A stretch of 64,000 bases of DNA from Telluribacter roseus (GCF_017355915.2 NZ_JAFEUV020000017.1:1-64000); one strand, 5' to 3'; counted from the first letter of the stretch, positions 43,591 through 52,584 are shown. Made by a program: numbers and translations. Notes: a model not told the origin generated them from the letters alone.

Positions 43591-44961
43591 ATGATAAGCA
43601 CTAAAACGGCCTCCGTAAAGCAGCCGCCCGTAGCTGTGGACGTAAGCTCGCTAAGTAAGCGGGATACTATGATCTCTATCTTTATCATAGGGTTGATGTT
43701 CTTTATCTTCGGCTTTGTGTCCTGGGTCAACGCCATTCTGATCCCGTACTTCAAGATAGCCTGCGAGCTCACCAGCTTTCAGTCGTACCTGGTGGCGTTT
43801 GCATTCTACATCTCGTACTTTGTGATGTCGGTACCGGCCTCCTACCTGCTGAAGGCCGTAGGCTTTAAGAAGGGCATGATGGTAGGCTTCTGGACGATGG
43901 CCGTAGGAGCGTTCATATTCGTTCCCGCAGCCATGACGCGTACCTACGAAGTCTTCCTGCTGGGCCTGTTTACCATTGGCGCGGGGCTGGCTATCCTGCA
44001 GACGGCGTCCAATCCCTACATCACCATTCTGGGCCCCAAGGAGCGGGCGGCGCAGCGAATCAGTATCATGGGTATCTGCAACAAAGGCGCGGGTATTCTG
44101 GCACCTATTCTGTTTGCGGCCGTCATCCTGCGTCCAACCGACAGCGCCCTGTTTGAGCAGTTGTCTCAGATGAGCGATGCCGAGCGTAGCGCGGCTCTGG
44201 ATGAGCTCATCCGACGGGTGATCGTGCCCTACGCTACGGTGGGTACGGTACTGGTAGGACTGGGTTTGTTTATACGGTACTCTCCCCTGCCGGAGATCAA
44301 CACGGAACAGGAAAGTCCGGAACTGGCCACCGCCAACGCTACCAAAACCAGCATCTTCCAGTTTCCCCACCTGATTCTGGGGGCAGTAGCCATCTTCCTG
44401 CACGTAGGTACCCAGGTCATTGCCATAGACACCATCATTCCCTACGCCAACTCCATGGGTATAACTCTGCTGGAGGCGAAGGTATTTCCATCCTATACCC
44501 TGGCTATGACCATCTGTGGATATCTGCTGGGTATATCAGCCATTCCCCGGTTTATCAGTCAGGTTACGGCGCTGCGCCTATGTACTCTACTGGGGGCTGT
44601 TTTCACGCTGCTGATCATATTTGCTCGGGGTACTGTTGGCTTTTTGGGCCACGAGGCAGACCTTTCCATCTGGTTTGTGGTCCTGCTGGGACTGGCCAAT
44701 TCGCTGGTATGGGCGGGCATATGGCCACTGGCGCTGGACGGACTGGGTCGGTTCACCAAACTGGGTGCTTCTATCCTGATCATGGGCTTGTGCGGTAATG
44801 CCATCATGCCCCTTTTCTACGGCTACTTCGCCGATCTCTTTGATGTACGCACAGCCTACTGGGTACTATTCCCCTGCTACCTCTACCTGGTATTCTACGC
44901 CTTTGTAGGACATCAGCTCAGGCAGTGGTCGCCGGCAGGCGTTAGTGTAAGTACCAAGTAG
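43591..44961 (+). CDS. FucP/NagP-type MFS sugar permease
   Basis: A 456-residue inner-membrane sugar:H+ symporter with 12 helices. The FucP/glucose-galactose subfamily pattern is clear: FFIFGFVSWVNAILIPYFKI in helix 1, FQSYLVAFAFYISYFVMSVPASYL in helix 2, the loop KAVGFKKGMMVG, LQTASNPYITILGPKERAAQRISIMG near helix 4-5 and ICNKGAGILAPIL. The position right before nagB-nagA-nagB suggests uptake of N-acetylglucosamine or a derivative, as for NagP transporters of other bacteria. It begins 9 bases after the preceding oxidoreductase stop, so they share a transcript. Confidence 0.92.
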   Translation: MISTKTASVKQPPVAVDVSSLSKRDTMISIFIIGLMFFIFGFVSWVNAILIPYFKIACELTSFQSYLVAFAFYISYFVMSVPASYLLKAVGFKKGMMVGFWTMAVGAFIFVPAAMTRTYEVFLLGLFTIGAGLAILQTASNPYITILGPKERAAQRISIMGICNKGAGILAPILFAAVILRPTDSALFEQLSQMSDAERSAALDELIRRVIVPYATVGTVLVGLGLFIRYSPLPEINTEQESPELATANATKTSIFQFPHLILGAVAIFLHVGTQVIAIDTIIPYANSMGITLLEAKVFPSYTLAMTICGYLLGISAIPRFISQVTALRLCTLLGAVFTLLIIFARGTVGFLGHEADLSIWFVVLLGLANSLVWAGIWPLALDGLGRFTKLGASILIMGLCGNAIMPLFYGYFADLFDVRTAYWVLFPCYLYLVFYAFVGHQLRQWSPAGVSVSTK

Positions 44962-44984
44962 CACCCGAACCCGCGTTTCTAACC

Positions 44985-45743
44985 ATGAAGATCCATATAT
45001 CCGACACCCCACAAGGGTTAGGTGAAGCAGCCGGCACGCTGGCTGCCGACCTGATCCGGAGTACCATTGCCCAAAAAGGCGGAGCCAACATTATTCTTGC
45101 AACGGGTACCAGCCAGTTTGAAACTCTGAAACAGCTCATAGCTGCCAGTGATATTGACTGGAGTAAGGTAGTCATGTTTCATCTGGATGAGTACCTGGAG
45201 CTCTCCGTTACCCATCCGGCCAGTTTTCGCAAGTACCTCAAGGAGCGTTTCCTGGAGCAGGTACCTCCGCTGCAGGAGGTGCATCTAATAAATGGTGAAG
45301 CCGATGCTGAAGCCGAATGTGCCCGTTTAGGAGAGTTGATCAAACAACACCCCATTGATGTAGCGCTGGTAGGTATTGGTGAGAATGGTCACCTGGCCTT
45401 CAACGATCCTCCGGCCGACTTTGATACCGAGCAGCCGTATATCGTAGTGGATCTGGATGAGCCCTGCCGTCGGCAGCAGTTGGGCGAAGGCTGGTTTGCT
45501 TCGCTGAATGAAGTACCTACCCAGGCCATCAGTATGTCCATAAAGCAGATCATGAAGTCGCAGCACATCATTTGCTCGGTACCCGATGCCCGTAAGGCCG
45601 TAGCGGTACAAAACTGCCTCGAACAGCCGGTGAGTCAGCTGCATCCGGCCAGCATCCTGCGTACCCATCCCCATTGCTCGCTCTTTTTGGATCAGGCCTC
45701 AGCCAGCCTGCTATCCCAGCAGGTAGCAGCGCAGGCGGAGTAA
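44985..45743 (+). CDS. nagB: Glucosamine-6-phosphate deaminase
   Basis: A 252-residue NagB-family enzyme, converting glucosamine-6-phosphate to fructose-6-phosphate and ammonia in the cytosol. The phosphate loop is LATGTSQFETLKQL (about residues 37-50), the substrate region HLDEYLEL (about 65-72) contains the conserved Asp, and the active-site block is GIGENGHLAFNDPP (about 128-141) with the catalytic His. The last acidic position is Asp where E. coli NagB has Glu, as in many Gram-positive and Bacteroidota homologues. It ends 12 bases before nagA, and a second NagB-like gene follows nagA. Confidence 0.9.
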   Translation: MKIHISDTPQGLGEAAGTLAADLIRSTIAQKGGANIILATGTSQFETLKQLIAASDIDWSKVVMFHLDEYLELSVTHPASFRKYLKERFLEQVPPLQEVHLINGEADAEAECARLGELIKQHPIDVALVGIGENGHLAFNDPPADFDTEQPYIVVDLDEPCRRQQLGEGWFASLNEVPTQAISMSIKQIMKSQHIICSVPDARKAVAVQNCLEQPVSQLHPASILRTHPHCSLFLDQASASLLSQQVAAQAE

Positions 45744-45755
45744 AATATAATTGGA

Positions 45756-46958
45756 ATGAAGCCGATAAAAATCACGAATGGTACCCTACTCACTCCCTAC
45801 CGCACCATACGCGGAGGTACCGTAGTGGTTACCGATGGTACCATCACCGATATAAGCGACCGGGATATAGACATACCGGAGGCTATTGAGATTGACGCGG
45901 CAGGTAAGTACGTAGCACCAGGCTTCATAGATATCCATATCCACGGCGGTGGCGGGTATGACTTCATGGATGGCAGCGAAGAGGCATTCCTGAAGATAGC
46001 TGAGCTGCACGCTCAGTACGGCACTACCGCCATGGTACCTACCACCCTTACCAGCGAAAAAGAAGACCTGCTACGAACGCTCGATATTTTTGAACAGGCG
46101 AAGAAGGCAAATACAGCCGGAGCCCAGCTACTGGGGATGCACCTGGAAGGCCCTTACTTCGCCCTGAACCAGCGAGGCGCGCAGGACCCGCGCTACATCC
46201 GCGACCCGGACCCCGCCGAGTACCGCGAAGTACTCAGCCACTCCTCGTCCATCCTGCGCTGGAGCGCCGCGCCTGAGCGACCGGGTGCCATTGAGTTCGG
46301 CAGGTACCTTCGTTCACGGGGTGTACTCGCCGCTCTGGCCCATACCGATGCAGTGTACGACGAGGTACTGGAAGCCTTTGAGCACGGCTATAATCTGGCT
46401 ACGCACCTGTATTCGGCTATGCTGGGCGTCACGCGACGCAACGCTTTCCGCTACGCGGGCGCGGTAGAGGCGGCCTTTCTGATTGAGGAAATGGATGTAG
46501 AGATCATAGCCGATGGCGTACACCTGCCCCCGCCTCTGCTGAAGCTCGTCTACAAGATCAAAGGGCCTGATCGTACGGTCCTAATTACCGATGCCATGCG
46601 CGCGGCCGGTATGCCGCCCGGCGAAAGTACCCTGGGCTCCCTGCAGAATGGCCTCAAAGTCATCGTGGAAGATGGCGTTGCCAAACTCCCCGACCGTACC
46701 GCCTTTGCCGGTAGCGTAGCCACCGCCGACCGCCTGGTACGTACTATGGTGCAGCAGGCCGATATACCGCTGCTGGATGCCGTACGGATGATCACAGCTA
46801 CTCCCGCCCGTATCATGGGAGTTGATAGTCGCAAAGGCTCTTTGCTGGCGGGCAAGGATGCGGATCTGGTCATTTTTGATGAGAATATAACCATAGATAC
46901 TACCATGGTCATGGGTAAGGTCGTATACCAGAGAAATGCTGTCGAGCTAATAAGTTAG
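45756..46958 (+). CDS. nagA: N-acetylglucosamine-6-phosphate deacetylase
   Basis: A 400-residue amidohydrolase-fold enzyme that removes the acetyl group of N-acetylglucosamine-6-phosphate to give glucosamine-6-phosphate, the substrate of NagB. Metal and substrate motifs are GFIDIHIHGGGGYDFMDG (about residues 54-71), GMHLEGPYFALNQRGAQD with the metal-binding Glu (about 128-145), LAHTDAVYDE with the first His, NLATHLYSAM with the second, and the catalytic Asp in TVLITDAMRAAGMP (about 270-283). The length and the C-terminal LAGKDADLVIFDENI beta-sandwich are typical. It is flanked by two NagB-family genes in the same operon. Confidence 0.95.
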   Translation: MKPIKITNGTLLTPYRTIRGGTVVVTDGTITDISDRDIDIPEAIEIDAAGKYVAPGFIDIHIHGGGGYDFMDGSEEAFLKIAELHAQYGTTAMVPTTLTSEKEDLLRTLDIFEQAKKANTAGAQLLGMHLEGPYFALNQRGAQDPRYIRDPDPAEYREVLSHSSSILRWSAAPERPGAIEFGRYLRSRGVLAALAHTDAVYDEVLEAFEHGYNLATHLYSAMLGVTRRNAFRYAGAVEAAFLIEEMDVEIIADGVHLPPPLLKLVYKIKGPDRTVLITDAMRAAGMPPGESTLGSLQNGLKVIVEDGVAKLPDRTAFAGSVATADRLVRTMVQQADIPLLDAVRMITATPARIMGVDSRKGSLLAGKDADLVIFDENITIDTTMVMGKVVYQRNAVELIS

Positions 46959-47028
46959 CACAGCATAGAAACTTCTACCCGACCCCACCACACCCTATAC
47001 TTCCACCCTTTAACTGACAACTACATTG

Positions 47029-47826
47029 ATGATGGAAACAGCAAAAGCAGATACTCTGAACATTAAGAAATTTGATAACCGGATGCTGATGGGTCAGGAT
47101 GCGGCCCGCATGGTAGGAAACAAGCTAAGAGAACTGCTGCAGACACGGAGCTATGTAAATATGATATTTGCCGCCGCTCCTTCTCAGAACGAGTTTCTGG
47201 CCGCCCTTACTGAGGAAGAAGGCATCGACTGGGGTAGAGTCACCGCCTTTCATATGGATGAGTACATCGGGTTACCGTCCGATGCCCCTCAGGGTTTTGG
47301 GCAGTTCCTGCGGACCCGGCTGTTTGACAGGGTCCCTTTCCGGGCGGTACATTACCTCAACGGCAACGCCGAAGATCCCGAGACCGAGTGCTACCGCTAT
47401 ACCAAGCTGCTGCACCAGCACCCGGTCGACATTGTGTGCATGGGAATCGGTGAAAACTGCCACATTGCCTTCAACGATCCGCACGTAGCTGATTTCGAGG
47501 ATCCGCACTGGGTAAAGGTGGTAGATCTGGACCTGGCCTGCCGCCAGCAACAGGTGAATGACGGCTGTTTTGAAGGGTTGGACGAGGTACCCAACTACGC
47601 CCTGACGCTCACAGTACCCGCCCTGATGTCGGGCAGCCACGTGTACTGCATGGTGCCCGGTCCCAGCAAGGCCGATGCTATTTTCAATACACTTTGTGGG
47701 GGAATCAGTGCCGAGTTTCCGTCTACTATTCTGAGGATGCACCCGGACGCCACGCTATTCATTGACGCTGACAGCGCCAAGCTTTTGACTAAGGGGGCCG
47801 CCTTCTCGTTAGAATCAGAGAGTTAA
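47029..47826 (+). CDS. NagB-family amino-sugar-phosphate deaminase, second copy
   Basis: A 265-residue paralogue of the nagB product. It keeps the fold: FAAAPSQNEFLAALTEEEG in place of the canonical phosphate loop, HMDEYIGL (about residues 75-82), and GIGENCHIAFNDPHVADF (about 140-157), where Cys replaces the usual Gly before the catalytic His. The NAGB 'TGTS' loop is changed to AAPSQ, so the phosphate-binding region differs from the first copy. This may be an isomerase/deaminase for another amino-sugar phosphate rather than a duplicate enzyme. ATG 47029 is followed at once by another ATG. It is followed by structured element A and then the last gene of the cluster. Confidence 0.82.
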   Translation: MMETAKADTLNIKKFDNRMLMGQDAARMVGNKLRELLQTRSYVNMIFAAAPSQNEFLAALTEEEGIDWGRVTAFHMDEYIGLPSDAPQGFGQFLRTRLFDRVPFRAVHYLNGNAEDPETECYRYTKLLHQHPVDIVCMGIGENCHIAFNDPHVADFEDPHWVKVVDLDLACRQQQVNDGCFEGLDEVPNYALTLTVPALMSGSHVYCMVPGPSKADAIFNTLCGGISAEFPSTILRMHPDATLFIDADSAKLLTKGAAFSLESES

Positions 47827-47858
47827 ATTTAAAATAAACTTAATTCCCTTTTCAAAAT

Positions 47859-47981
47859 TATCAGCCTTCCCATAAACCACCTATATAAATGGCCAGTGTG
47901 CGGCTGGTATGAGCAGGGCTATTTATATCAAGTGGTGTTGGGAAGGCGGGGCCAGCCCGGCCGTGAGGGCGAAAGTAAGCA
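47859..47981 (+). ncRNA. Conserved structured element, copy A
   Basis: Order: TATCA, then a 9-bp outer helix (47864-47872 with 47939-47947), internal-loop strands TAAACCACCT and CAAGTGGTGT, a 12-bp inner helix (47883-47894 with 47917-47928, one G-T pair), the apical 19-mer GTGCGGCTGGTATGAGCAG (47898-47916), a GGCC-N5-GGCC hairpin (47950-47962) and GTGAGGGCGAAAG. Copies B and C keep the same lengths and loop sequences with different helix sequences. It lies between the second NagB gene and the lipoprotein oxidoreductase, in the sense direction. Structured RNA is the simplest reading; folded single-stranded DNA of a mobile element is the alternative. Confidence 0.6.
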
Positions 47982-48046
47982 GAGCCTAAGCGGAAATATA
48001 ATGCTATAAGCTTTCAATAGTTATCTGAATACCATGATATTATAAT

Positions 48047-49435
48047 ATGAAAATTAAATCCCTACTCCCCTCCCTCCTCGCTACGGCTCTTATAGCAGGA
48101 CAGGGATGCCAGACCATGAAATCAACCGAAAGTTCCAATCAGCAGCTTGGGCTCATGGTGGTAGATCCCGGCCATTTCCACGCGGCCCTGGTGCAGAAGT
48201 ACATGTACGAAGGGATGAGTCCGGTGGTACATGTGTATGCCCCCGAAGGTCCCGATGTAAAATCATATCTGGACAAGATCGATAAGTACAATGCCCGGCC
48301 CGAAGATCCGACCAAGTGGGAGGAGAAAACCTATACCGGCTCCGACTACGTGGAAAAAATGCTGGAACAAAAGCCGGGCAACATCGTAGTACTGGCCGGA
48401 AACAACCAGAAGAAGACCAGCTACATCAAGCGGGCGGTAGATGCCAAACTGAACGTTCTGGCGGATAAACCTATGGCCATTAATGCCGAAGGCTTCGAGC
48501 TACTGAAAGAGGCTTTCGCCAGCGCTGAAAAGAATAACGTGCTGCTCTACGATATCATGACGGAGCGGTACGAAATCACCAATGCCCTGCAAAGAGATCT
48601 GGCCAATATGCCGGAGATATTCGGACAGCTGCAGAAGGGTACCCCTCAGGAGCCGGCCGTGGTGAAGGAAAGTGTACACCATATTTTCAAGTATATTTCA
48701 GGCGATCCCATTGTACGTCCGGCCTGGTTCTTCGACGTAACCCAGCAGGGCGAAGGTATCGTTGACGTAACCACCCACTTGGTAGACCTGGTGCAGTGGG
48801 CCAGTTTCCCCGAAACGCCGCTTGACTACCAGAAGGACATCCAAATCCTTTCGTCCCGCCGCTGGCCTACTGCCATGACGCCAAGCCAGTTCAGGAAGGT
48901 CACCAAGCTCAATGAATATCCAGCTTATCTAAATAAAGATGTGAAGGACAGCACCCTGCAGGTATACTCCAACGGGGAGATGAACTACACACTTAAAGGA
49001 GTACACGCCAAAGTACTGGTAAAGTGGGACTTTGAAGCTCCCGAAGGTACCGGCGACACCCACTACTCCATCATGCGTGGTTCCAAAGCCAACCTCATCA
49101 TCCGCCAGGGCAAGGAGCAGAACTACAAGCCTGTCTTATACATCGAGCCTATTGGTTCTGACGCCAACTTCGAGCAGACGCTGAAGACTAACTTTGCCAA
49201 AGCACAGGATAAATATCCAGGTATAGAGCTGAAGAAAACCCAGCAGGGCTGGGAAGTAACCATTCCCCAAAAGTACGATGTAGGTCACGAAGCGCACTTC
49301 TCACAGGTAGCTCAGAAGTACATGGAGTACCTTAAGGAAGGCAAACTGCCCGAGTGGGAAGTACCTAACATGCTCTCCAAGTACTACACGACTACTCAGG
49401 CGCTGAAAAAAGCCACCAACGGTCAGCAACAGTAG
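48047..49435 (+). CDS. Lipoprotein Gfo/Idh/MocA-type oxidoreductase
   Basis: A 462-residue exported protein. The signal peptide ends in a lipobox-like AGQGC with Cys at about residue 21, so it is probably lipid-anchored in the cell envelope. The Rossmann-like domain starts at LGLMVVDPGHFHAALVQKYM without the normal GxGxxG and contains IVVLAGNNQKKTSYIKRAV and LNVLADKPMAINAEGFELLKEAF, the DKP form of the family motif. The C-terminal part matches the 'putative oxidoreductase C-terminal domain' type (HHIFKYISGDPIVRPAWFFDVTQQGEGIVDVTTHLVDLVQW). The altered nucleotide loop makes the reaction uncertain. It is the last gene of the amino-sugar cluster and ends at a strong terminator. Confidence 0.84.
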   Translation: MKIKSLLPSLLATALIAGQGCQTMKSTESSNQQLGLMVVDPGHFHAALVQKYMYEGMSPVVHVYAPEGPDVKSYLDKIDKYNARPEDPTKWEEKTYTGSDYVEKMLEQKPGNIVVLAGNNQKKTSYIKRAVDAKLNVLADKPMAINAEGFELLKEAFASAEKNNVLLYDIMTERYEITNALQRDLANMPEIFGQLQKGTPQEPAVVKESVHHIFKYISGDPIVRPAWFFDVTQQGEGIVDVTTHLVDLVQWASFPETPLDYQKDIQILSSRRWPTAMTPSQFRKVTKLNEYPAYLNKDVKDSTLQVYSNGEMNYTLKGVHAKVLVKWDFEAPEGTGDTHYSIMRGSKANLIIRQGKEQNYKPVLYIEPIGSDANFEQTLKTNFAKAQDKYPGIELKKTQQGWEVTIPQKYDVGHEAHFSQVAQKYMEYLKEGKLPEWEVPNMLSKYYTTTQALKKATNGQQQ

Positions 49436-49449
49436 TCACAAATAGCTTA

Positions 49450-49501
49450 TTTAAAACAACAAGCCCGTTCAGATGTCTCTGAGCGGGCTTGTTGTTTTAA
49501 A
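49450..49501 (+). terminator. 24-bp terminator hairpin closing the amino-sugar cluster
   Basis: Left arm 49450-49473 and right arm 49478-49501 pair fully apart from one G-T, with a TGTC loop. The arms begin TTTAAAACAACAAGCCCG. The 3' side ends in GTTGTTTTAAA, fitting an intrinsic terminator. It follows the lipoprotein oxidoreductase stop by 14 bases. Confidence 0.88.
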
Positions 49502-49553
49502 CTGGAATAGCAGGAATCCTAACCTATCAGCTGGGTCCTCCTTGGGTACCTTT

Positions 49554-49823
49554 TTATTTAGTTTCCGTCTTTTTGTCATAGAAAAGCTTTTTGCTACGAT
49601 ATTTTATTCCATGGAATGGAATAAAAGAAAGCACTATCTCTTTCCAGGACATTCCTATATAACGCATTCGCAGGAAAGCCAGTAATGGAATGAAGACTAA
49701 GATACCTAACCTCCCGCCTGTCTTCATCACCTCTTCTGAATACTCTTCCGGTACCATAAGAGAGGCTAAGCCCAAAGCAACAGCGCCTCCAATGAGTAGA
49801 CCAAAATACCATCCTCGCGTCAT
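49554..49823 (-). CDS. Small membrane protein of unknown function
   Basis: An 89-residue protein with two hydrophobic segments (about residues 5-22 and 37-54), an acidic loop (VPEEYSEEVMKTGG) between them and a basic C-terminus (GIKYRSKKLFYDKKTETK). I used the ATG at 49823; a TTG six codons upstream is the alternative. No family is recognised. It is more AT-rich than its neighbours and lies isolated between two operons, so confidence in the gene is moderate. Confidence 0.5.
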   Translation of the reverse strand: MTRGWYFGLLIGGAVALGLASLMVPEEYSEEVMKTGGRLGILVFIPLLAFLRMRYIGMSWKEIVLSFIPFHGIKYRSKKLFYDKKTETK

Positions 49824-50040
49824 AGTAGTACCATTTATCAATTAAGTAGTAGAAAGAATAGTTTGTTGATAACAATATCTGCAAAAGCTTTGCCGTGATC
49901 AATAGCAGATATACAGTATTTTACTAAATGATGCTCTTAAATGTTGTGAGATTACTACCTTCTCCTGCAATAGCCAAGTCTACTGGCCTTCAATCATTAT
50001 ACTTTATCAAAATATTTTTATAAAATAACGCGGGTAGCTA

Positions 50041-50068
50041 TTGCAGCTCAAATCTTTTTGTAAATTTG
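50041..50068 (+). promoter_or_regulatory. Promoter of the esterase operon, TTG-N17-TAAATTTG
   Basis: TTG (50041-50043) and TAAATTTG (50061-50068) are 17 bases apart and precede the first esterase start by about 28 bases, in good agreement with the Bacteroidota -33/-7 pattern. Confidence 0.5.
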
Positions 50069-50096
50069 ACACAAAGCTAAGTTCCTGCCCATTCCT

Positions 50097-51290
50097 ATGA
50101 AAAAATCTATCCGCAAAGTACTTCCCGCTCTATTGGTACTGGCTGGCGCTCATCTGGTACAGGCGCAGCAGGCCCACGTCAACCTGGACTGGAATCCGCA
50201 GAAGAACGACCGGAACCTGCTTCCCTTCGGAGCCAGTGTCATTTCGCCCGAAGTACACGATGACCAGACCGTAACCTTCCGGCTCAAAGCACCAGACGCT
50301 AACTCGGTAGCCCTGACAGGCGGTCCCATGCTGCTGGCACTCAAAGCCAATGCGCCGGTCCCTTTTAAGAGAGGCAACGATGGTATCTGGACGCTGAAGG
50401 TGGGGCCGGTTAAACCGGACATCTACGTATATAAATTTATCATTGACGGTGTCACGGTACCCGACCCTAATAATACCCTCACCGGTTTCGCCGATCAGCC
50501 CGGCTGGAGTAATCTGGTGGTACACGGTAGTGGCCCGGCTTACTACGATGCCAAACCGGTACCCCATGGCTCCGTTACCCGCCACATCTACCACTCCGAT
50601 GTACTGGGTGGCGAGCGGGAGATGTATGTGTATACCCCTCCCGGCTACGATCCCAAAAAGAGGTACCCGGTGTTGTACCTGCTGGGTGGCAGCGGCGAGC
50701 TGGCCTCTGGCTGGAGCCTCGACGGACGCGCTAATTTTATAATGGACAACCTCCTGGCCGAAGGCAAAGCGGTACCCATGATCATAGCGATGCCCAACAA
50801 CCAGGTCATCCACCGCAACGACCCGAAGCATACCGAGCTTACGTTTGATCTGTTCGAGGAAGAGCTCAAAAAGCACATCGTACCATTCGTGGACAAAACG
50901 TACAGTACCCGCACCGACCGTAAGGGACGTGCCCTAGCCGGACTCTCCATGGGTGGTCGACATACCCAATTCGTAGGCTTTAAGAACCTGGACCTGTTCA
51001 GCTCATTTGGTGTGCTGAGTGCGGGCGATGTGGATACCGAGAAAACCAGCGCTGCTTTCCTGAATGATCCAGATGTGAATAAAAAAGTAGATTACCTGTT
51101 CGTAGGCCAGGGTACCGGTGAAGTAGAGACCATCGGCAAGCGCACTGTAGCCCTGAACGAGGCACTGGAAAAGCATAAGGTAAAACACCAGTACTACGTT
51201 GGTGGCGACGGCTCGCACGACTGGGGTACCTGGCGGCACCTGCTCTACTACCAGTTCCTGCCCAATCTGTGGCGGAGCGGTATGAAGTAG
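50097..51290 (+). CDS. Secreted esterase with N-terminal E-set domain
   Basis: A 397-residue exported esterase. After the signal peptide (1-23, ...AHLVQAQ) comes an early-set/CBM48-like beta-sandwich (about 45-135: VISPEVHDDQTVTFRLKAPDANSVALTG...YVYKFIIDGVTVPDP). An Esterase_D-type alpha/beta-hydrolase follows (about 150-397), with EMYVYTPPGYDPKKRYPVLYLLGGSG, the nucleophile Ser in ALAGLSMGGRHT (about residue 285) and the catalytic His in GGDGSHDWGTWRHLLYYQF near the end. The family includes feruloyl and acetyl-xylan esterases. In YLLGGSG the usual HG is replaced by GG, which alters the oxyanion loop. First of three tandem esterases. Confidence 0.9.
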   Translation: MKKSIRKVLPALLVLAGAHLVQAQQAHVNLDWNPQKNDRNLLPFGASVISPEVHDDQTVTFRLKAPDANSVALTGGPMLLALKANAPVPFKRGNDGIWTLKVGPVKPDIYVYKFIIDGVTVPDPNNTLTGFADQPGWSNLVVHGSGPAYYDAKPVPHGSVTRHIYHSDVLGGEREMYVYTPPGYDPKKRYPVLYLLGGSGELASGWSLDGRANFIMDNLLAEGKAVPMIIAMPNNQVIHRNDPKHTELTFDLFEEELKKHIVPFVDKTYSTRTDRKGRALAGLSMGGRHTQFVGFKNLDLFSSFGVLSAGDVDTEKTSAAFLNDPDVNKKVDYLFVGQGTGEVETIGKRTVALNEALEKHKVKHQYYVGGDGSHDWGTWRHLLYYQFLPNLWRSGMK

Positions 51291-51420
51291 TATATGAGTC
51301 TATGAGTTTAAAGTGTATGAGTATTTGTAGCTAGCTAAGTTAGTCCATTGAACATAGCCCCAGCGGCGGTCGGCCGCTGCCGGGCGGTACCAAAAAATTA
51401 CCTTTCAATCCTATTCCAAC

Positions 51421-52584
51421 ATGAAACTGAAAAGTACACTAACCTTAGCCCTCGGACTTTCCGCAGTGGCTCTTGTAACGGCCCCGCAGGCTATGGCCCA
51501 GGGCCAGCAGCGGCAGCCTACGCCCAACGATACGCTGCAGTCGCCCCGGATATCGGCTGACAAAAAAGCGACCATCAGTATCTACGCGCCCAAAGCGAGT
51601 GAGGTAACTGTTTTCGGTGATTTTAACCCCGGCAAGCCCCTCTCCCTTACCAAAGGCGAAAGTGGCGTATGGTCGGTCACTACCGGGCCGCTTCGCCCCG
51701 ACTACTATACCTATACCCTGATGGTAGATGGGGTACGTACCGTAGACCCTAAGAATGCCGTCATCAAGCAGGGTATTAGCAGCCTCGAGAATGTGATGAT
51801 AGTACCGGGTGCCGAAAATGCCTTTCAGGAAAATGCAGCTGTACCGCACGGCGAAGTACGGCAGGTATGGTACAAGTCAGGGAACCTGGATATGATGCGG
51901 CGCATGCACGTGTACACACCACCGGGTTACGAGAAAGGCACTACGAAGTACCCCGTGTTCTACCTCCTGCACGGTGGTGGTGACGACGACTCGGGCTGGA
52001 ACTCCATTGGCCGCGCCAGCTTTATTCTGGACAACCTGATTGCTTCCGGAAAGGCGAAGCCCATGATCGTGGTGATGCCCAACGGTAGCATGCCTCCTTC
52101 GGCCTTCCCCGCTGGCACCGCCCAGAACGAACGGATGAACAAGATGACAGACCTCTACTCGGCCGAACTACTCAAAGAGGTAATGCCTTACGTAGAAAAG
52201 ACCTACCGTGTCCTGCCCGGCCGCGAGAACCGCGCCATTGCTGGTCTGTCCATGGGCGGTCTGCAGACACTGGATGTGGCCCTTTCCAATCCTGACCTAT
52301 TCAACTACGTAGGCGTGTGGAGCTCCGGCTTCTTTGGTCCTACCATTGATGTGGCCGAAAACAAGTACGCCAAGGCACTGAAAGATCCAAACTTCAATAA
52401 AAACAAGAAGCTGTTTCTGCTACAGATCGGTAAGGACGACTTCCTGATGGATGCCAGCAACAAGACCAAAGCCCTGCTGGACAAGAACCAGATCAAGTAC
52501 CAGTACAAAGAAACCGAAGGCGGCCACACCTGGATCAACTGGCGGCAGTACCTCAACGAGTACGCTCAGGTACTCTTCAAGTAG
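51421..52584 (+). CDS. Secreted esterase with N-terminal E-set domain, second copy
   Basis: A 387-residue paralogue of the upstream gene. Signal peptide (1-27, ...APQAMAQG), E-set domain (about 42-125: PRISADKKATISIYAPKASEVTVFGDF, YTYTLMVDGVRTVDPKN) and Esterase_D domain with MHVYTPPGYEKGTTKYPVFYLLHGGGDDDSGW, where the oxyanion motif LHGGGDD is intact. The nucleophile Ser is in AIAGLSMGGLQT, and the His is in EGGHTWINWRQYL near the C-terminus. It probably removes acyl or feruloyl groups from plant-type polysaccharide in the periplasm or at the surface. It follows the first esterase by 130 bases and precedes a shorter third copy by 40. Confidence 0.9.
   Translation: MKLKSTLTLALGLSAVALVTAPQAMAQGQQRQPTPNDTLQSPRISADKKATISIYAPKASEVTVFGDFNPGKPLSLTKGESGVWSVTTGPLRPDYYTYTLMVDGVRTVDPKNAVIKQGISSLENVMIVPGAENAFQENAAVPHGEVRQVWYKSGNLDMMRRMHVYTPPGYEKGTTKYPVFYLLHGGGDDDSGWNSIGRASFILDNLIASGKAKPMIVVMPNGSMPPSAFPAGTAQNERMNKMTDLYSAELLKEVMPYVEKTYRVLPGRENRAIAGLSMGGLQTLDVALSNPDLFNYVGVWSSGFFGPTIDVAENKYAKALKDPNFNKNKKLFLLQIGKDDFLMDASNKTKALLDKNQIKYQYKETEGGHTWINWRQYLNEYAQVLFK

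Noticed and set aside
43651-44403. 250-codon minus-strand frame inside the sugar permease gene
   Set aside because: The permease has full family signatures in the other strand; the antisense product is rich in Gln, Arg and His with no fold signs.
41112-49435. The Gfo/Idh/MocA proteins called outright as GH109 glycosidases
   Set aside because: Layout and export fit, but I could not identify the GH109-specific residues, so only the broad family is claimed.
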